A DNA stretch of 8,896 nucleotides. It comes from Thermoplasmatota archaeon. GTDB taxonomy: Archaea > Thermoplasmatota > Thermoplasmata > Thermoplasmatales > Thermoplasmataceae. The position numbers and the translations under genes were made by a program. Positions 7,516 to 8,896 of the stretch are shown here, one piece after another. Numbering within the stretch: position 1 is the stretch's first letter; every line of letters starts with the position of its first letter. A model generated the notes under the pieces. It was given only the letters and a program-made list of their open reading frames with translations, searched no databases and was not told the origin of the DNA. Location of the stretch: assembly GCA_023379355.1 (NCBI GenBank), contig JAMCUD010000027.1:1-8896 (forward strand), in the 5' to 3' direction.

Positions 7516-7659
7516 TCATTCCTCCTTTCGTTCATTCTCAGTTTCAGCACTCTTCTCTTCAATTGGATCCACAATTATGGCCTTACCATTCAAGAGCCAT
7601 ACCTGCCTTGCATACTTCCTCCTTGGTTTTATCCGGTATTTTTCCTCTTCCTGATTCAT
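7516..7659 (-). CDS. 47-residue charged small protein coupled to the ArdC-like gene
   Basis: A short ORF begins MNQEEEKYRIKPRRKYARQV and ends in a very acidic tail (EEKSAETENERKEE). The middle (VWLLNGKAIIVDP, about 20-32) looks like a beta hairpin, and residues 7-19 are basic, suggesting nucleic-acid contact. It is supported as a gene by its position: its TGA is 3 nt before the next ATG, and its last codons contain that gene's Shine-Dalgarno sequence. A TATA box (TTTAAATA) lies just upstream, and GGAG occurs 10 nt before its ATG. No family is recognised. It could be an accessory or regulator of the ArdC-like protein, or a leader ORF used for coupling. Confidence 0.6.
   Translation of the reverse strand: MNQEEEKYRIKPRRKYARQVWLLNGKAIIVDPIEEKSAETENERKEE
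7521..7527 (-). promoter_or_regulatory. Strong Shine-Dalgarno site of the ArdC-like gene
   Basis: The - strand reads AAGGAGG, ending 8 nt before the ATG at 7510-7512. It fixes the start codon. It also overlaps the final codons of the upstream 47-aa ORF, supporting translational coupling. Confidence 0.8.
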
Positions 7660-7680
7660 CTCTTTTCAACTCCGGTATTT
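7632..7680 (-). repeat. Two direct copies of AAATACCGGA around the operon start
   Basis: On the - strand AAATACCGGA occurs at 7671-7680, overlapping the TATA box, and again at 7632-7641 inside the small ORF. The copies are 39 bp apart, close to four helical turns. They could be paired operator sites controlling the small-ORF/ArdC unit, or a coincidence. Confidence 0.35.
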
Positions 7681-7683
7681 AAA
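7676..7683 (-). promoter_or_regulatory. TATA box for the small ORF-ArdC unit
   Basis: TTTAAATA on the - strand closely matches the archaeal TATA consensus. Its centre is about 21 nt before the ATG at 7657-7659, slightly short for a leaderless start, so the transcript may begin at or very near that ATG. It implies the unit can be expressed separately from the upstream ATPase gene. Confidence 0.55.
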
Positions 7684-7685
7684 GG

Positions 7686-7813
7686 GGGCCAAAAACCGGA
7701 CAGGAAGGCCCTGTTGAATCATGTGTGTATAATGATAGGAGAGTCATCATCACACCATGCCACTTTGAGGTATTTTCAATGAATTCCGAAGGTTCCGGCA
7801 CGATGGCATGCCA
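7686..7813. repeat. Small inverted repeats in the gap upstream of the small ORF-ArdC promoter
   Basis: The 179-bp gap between the ATPase stop and the small ORF holds GGGCC/GGCCC arms (7686-7690 and 7707-7711) just upstream of the TATA box, and a perfect 10-bp palindrome TGGCATGCCA at 7804-7813. Either could be an operator or part of a terminator for the ATPase gene. No convincing gene is seen in this gap. Confidence 0.25.
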
Positions 7814-7838
7814 CTGGCACATGCCTATTTGGTTGCCA

Positions 7839-8896
7839 TCAATCCTTCCTGTCATCCTTGTTTTCGCCTCCCTCTTTGTCATATCTCTTCTTTCCCTGAT
7901 CTGCAACCCCTTCTGCGAGTTTCTCCATCAGGGCCTTGATTTCCGGGGTTATCTTCTCTCCCTTTCGGATCATCTTTTCCATCATCAGGTCGAAGATCTC
8001 CTCCTTGGTCATTCCAGGCCTGTATGGTGTGTTCATTGGATCGAATGGATCCTCCTTATCAACAACAGCATCCTTGGCCACATTGACATGCTGCTCACAG
8101 TTGGGGCATACTGTTCGCTTTGCCCCACCTGTGTATGTCCAGGAATAACCGCAGTGATGGCATCTGACCTTCTTTCCGGAATCTTCCTTCTCCTCCATGT
8201 CCGCTATGTAGATCCTGTGATTGCAGTTGGGACACTGCGCCACCTTTCTGTATCCGGTGTAGGGCCATTCATAACCGCACTCATCACACTGGAGCTGAAG
8301 TGCCGGTCTTCCGTTGTCAAGAACAAGTTTGTTTCCGTTCAGCAGTTCCAGTTCCTCCTGGAACTCTTTGAACCTGGATTCCATGTATTCTTTTTTCTTG
8401 GCCTCATACTTCTCCCTGAGGTCATCAGAGGGGAGATGGAACTTAACAAGCTTGACCGTTATCTCCGATATGCCCCTGTGGATCCTTGGAAACTTCGCCA
8501 TTGGATGCTCAGGATCGAACGTATTCCGGGAGAGCAGCTTCATCTTCATGAGGCCCTGCACATCTGTTGCTTCAAACCGGATGTGGACTAGTTTTCGAGA
8601 CTGACGTTCGATGAACGTTTCATCAGGTACAGTTATGAATGTCAGTATCTGCTTGTATCTGAATCCCTGGGTGAGCATGCCGAATACCCGGGCGCTCATC
8701 TCCTGCCACAGTCTAGCATTTATACCGAGACCGGCGTCGTCAAACACTATGACTGATCCGGGAGGAAGACCGGAATTCACAAGGGCCAGGAAATCCTGGA
8801 CAGTAAATACAATACGATCAACACTGAAATTTGGATCCACTCTCTCTGCCAGCCTTATTGCCGACATGGATTTTCCTGACCCTGTGTCGCCGATGA
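7839..8896 (-). CDS. Zot/packaging-like P-loop ATPase with two zinc ribbons (5' end outside window)
   Basis: The frame is open to the right edge and carries a complete Walker A motif, GDTGSGKS (codons 8868-8891), directly before the first visible Met (8865-8867), so that Met is internal and the N-terminus is missing. Numbered from this Met, Walker B is SVIVFDDAG at 38-46, followed by NARLWQE and GFRYKQILTFITVPDETFIE, a pattern seen in ATPases of archaeal plasmids and viruses that resemble zonular occludens toxin-like or DNA-transfer/packaging motors. A charged, probably coiled-coil stretch spans about 148-176. Two zinc ribbons follow, C194/197/212/215 and C236/239/254/257, with identical C-x2-C-x14-C-x2-C spacing. 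The tail to residue 342 is highly charged. DNA pumping or conjugation is inferred; a chromosomal HerA-like role is less likely given the ArdC-like neighbour. Confidence 0.75.
   Translation of the reverse strand, partial: IGDTGSGKSMSAIRLAERVDPNFSVDRIVFTVQDFLALVNSGLPPGSVIVFDDAGLGINARLWQEMSARVFGMLTQGFRYKQILTFITVPDETFIERQSRKLVHIRFEATDVQGLMKMKLLSRNTFDPEHPMAKFPRIHRGISEITVKLVKFHLPSDDLREKYEAKKKEYMESRFKEFQEELELLNGNKLVLDNGRPALQLQCDECGYEWPYTGYRKVAQCPNCNHRIYIADMEEKEDSGKKVRCHHCGYSWTYTGGAKRTVCPNCEQHVNVAKDAVVDKEDPFDPMNTPYRPGMTKEEIFDLMMEKMIRKGEKITPEIKALMEKLAEGVADQGKKRYDKEGGENKDDRKD
8097..8288 (-). repeat. Tandem duplicated zinc-ribbon units within the ATPase gene
   Basis: Two protein units 42 residues apart share CxxCGYxWxYTG and CPNC with the same spacing. 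The similarity beyond the cysteines (GY-x-W-x-YTG) indicates an internal duplication rather than two unrelated ribbons. The DNA copies have diverged, so the duplication is not recent. Confidence 0.75.

Noticed and set aside
7679..7906. A 75-codon - strand frame overlapping the 3' end of the ATPase gene and the gap after it
   Set aside because: It overlaps the charged tail of the ATPase in another frame, has no recognisable fold, and its stop falls in the TATA box of the next unit. An internal ATG at 7855 has only a distant GGGAGG, so it was not called.
7725..8591. A 288-codon + strand open frame antisense to the ATPase gene
   Set aside because: It lies almost wholly opposite a gene with Walker A, Walker B and zinc-ribbon motifs. 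Its product is low-complexity and Cys/Leu/Ile-rich with no recognisable domain, as expected of a shadow frame.

Overview
The window looks like chromosomal DNA of a Thermoplasmata-type archaeon (Thermoplasma, Ferroplasma or Cuniculiplasma relatives), running into what is probably an integrated mobile element at the right end. The lineage is inferred from the architecture. There are two large secreted or membrane-tethered proteins that carry many N-glycosylation sequons and essentially no cysteine. Several genes have AT-rich TATA-like boxes about 23-27 nt before the start codon and little or no leader. Terminators look like U-tracts rather than bacterial GC-rich hairpins. No rRNA, tRNA, CRISPR array or insertion sequence was seen.

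Left part (1-1443): a doubtful gene fragment at the left edge (- strand), a stand-alone GIY-YIG nuclease-domain protein (240-797, -), and a diverging OsmC-type thiol peroxidase-family protein (909-1322, +).

Centre (1444-6415): two large diverging genes share a 145-bp intergenic region. On the - strand is a membrane-anchored, PKD-containing family-5 (peptide-type) ABC substrate-binding protein. On the + strand is a secreted protein resembling the peptide:N-glycosidase A family, which cleaves N-glycans from Asn. The pairing suggests a glycoprotein- or peptide-scavenging locus: deglycosylate outside the cell, then capture the released peptides or glycans. No permease or ATPase genes for the binding protein lie in the window.

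Right part (6508-8896): a - strand cluster with a mobile-element character. It starts beyond the window edge with a P-loop ATPase (Zot/packaging-like) carrying two tandem zinc ribbons. A 179-bp gap with a TATA box follows, then a 47-aa basic/acidic small protein, translationally coupled to an ArdC-like antirestriction protein with an HExxH zincin domain. ArdC proteins and Zot-like ATPases are typical of plasmids, viruses and integrative elements. The element's limits cannot be seen; a strong hairpin at 6445-6469 separates this cluster from the PNGase gene.
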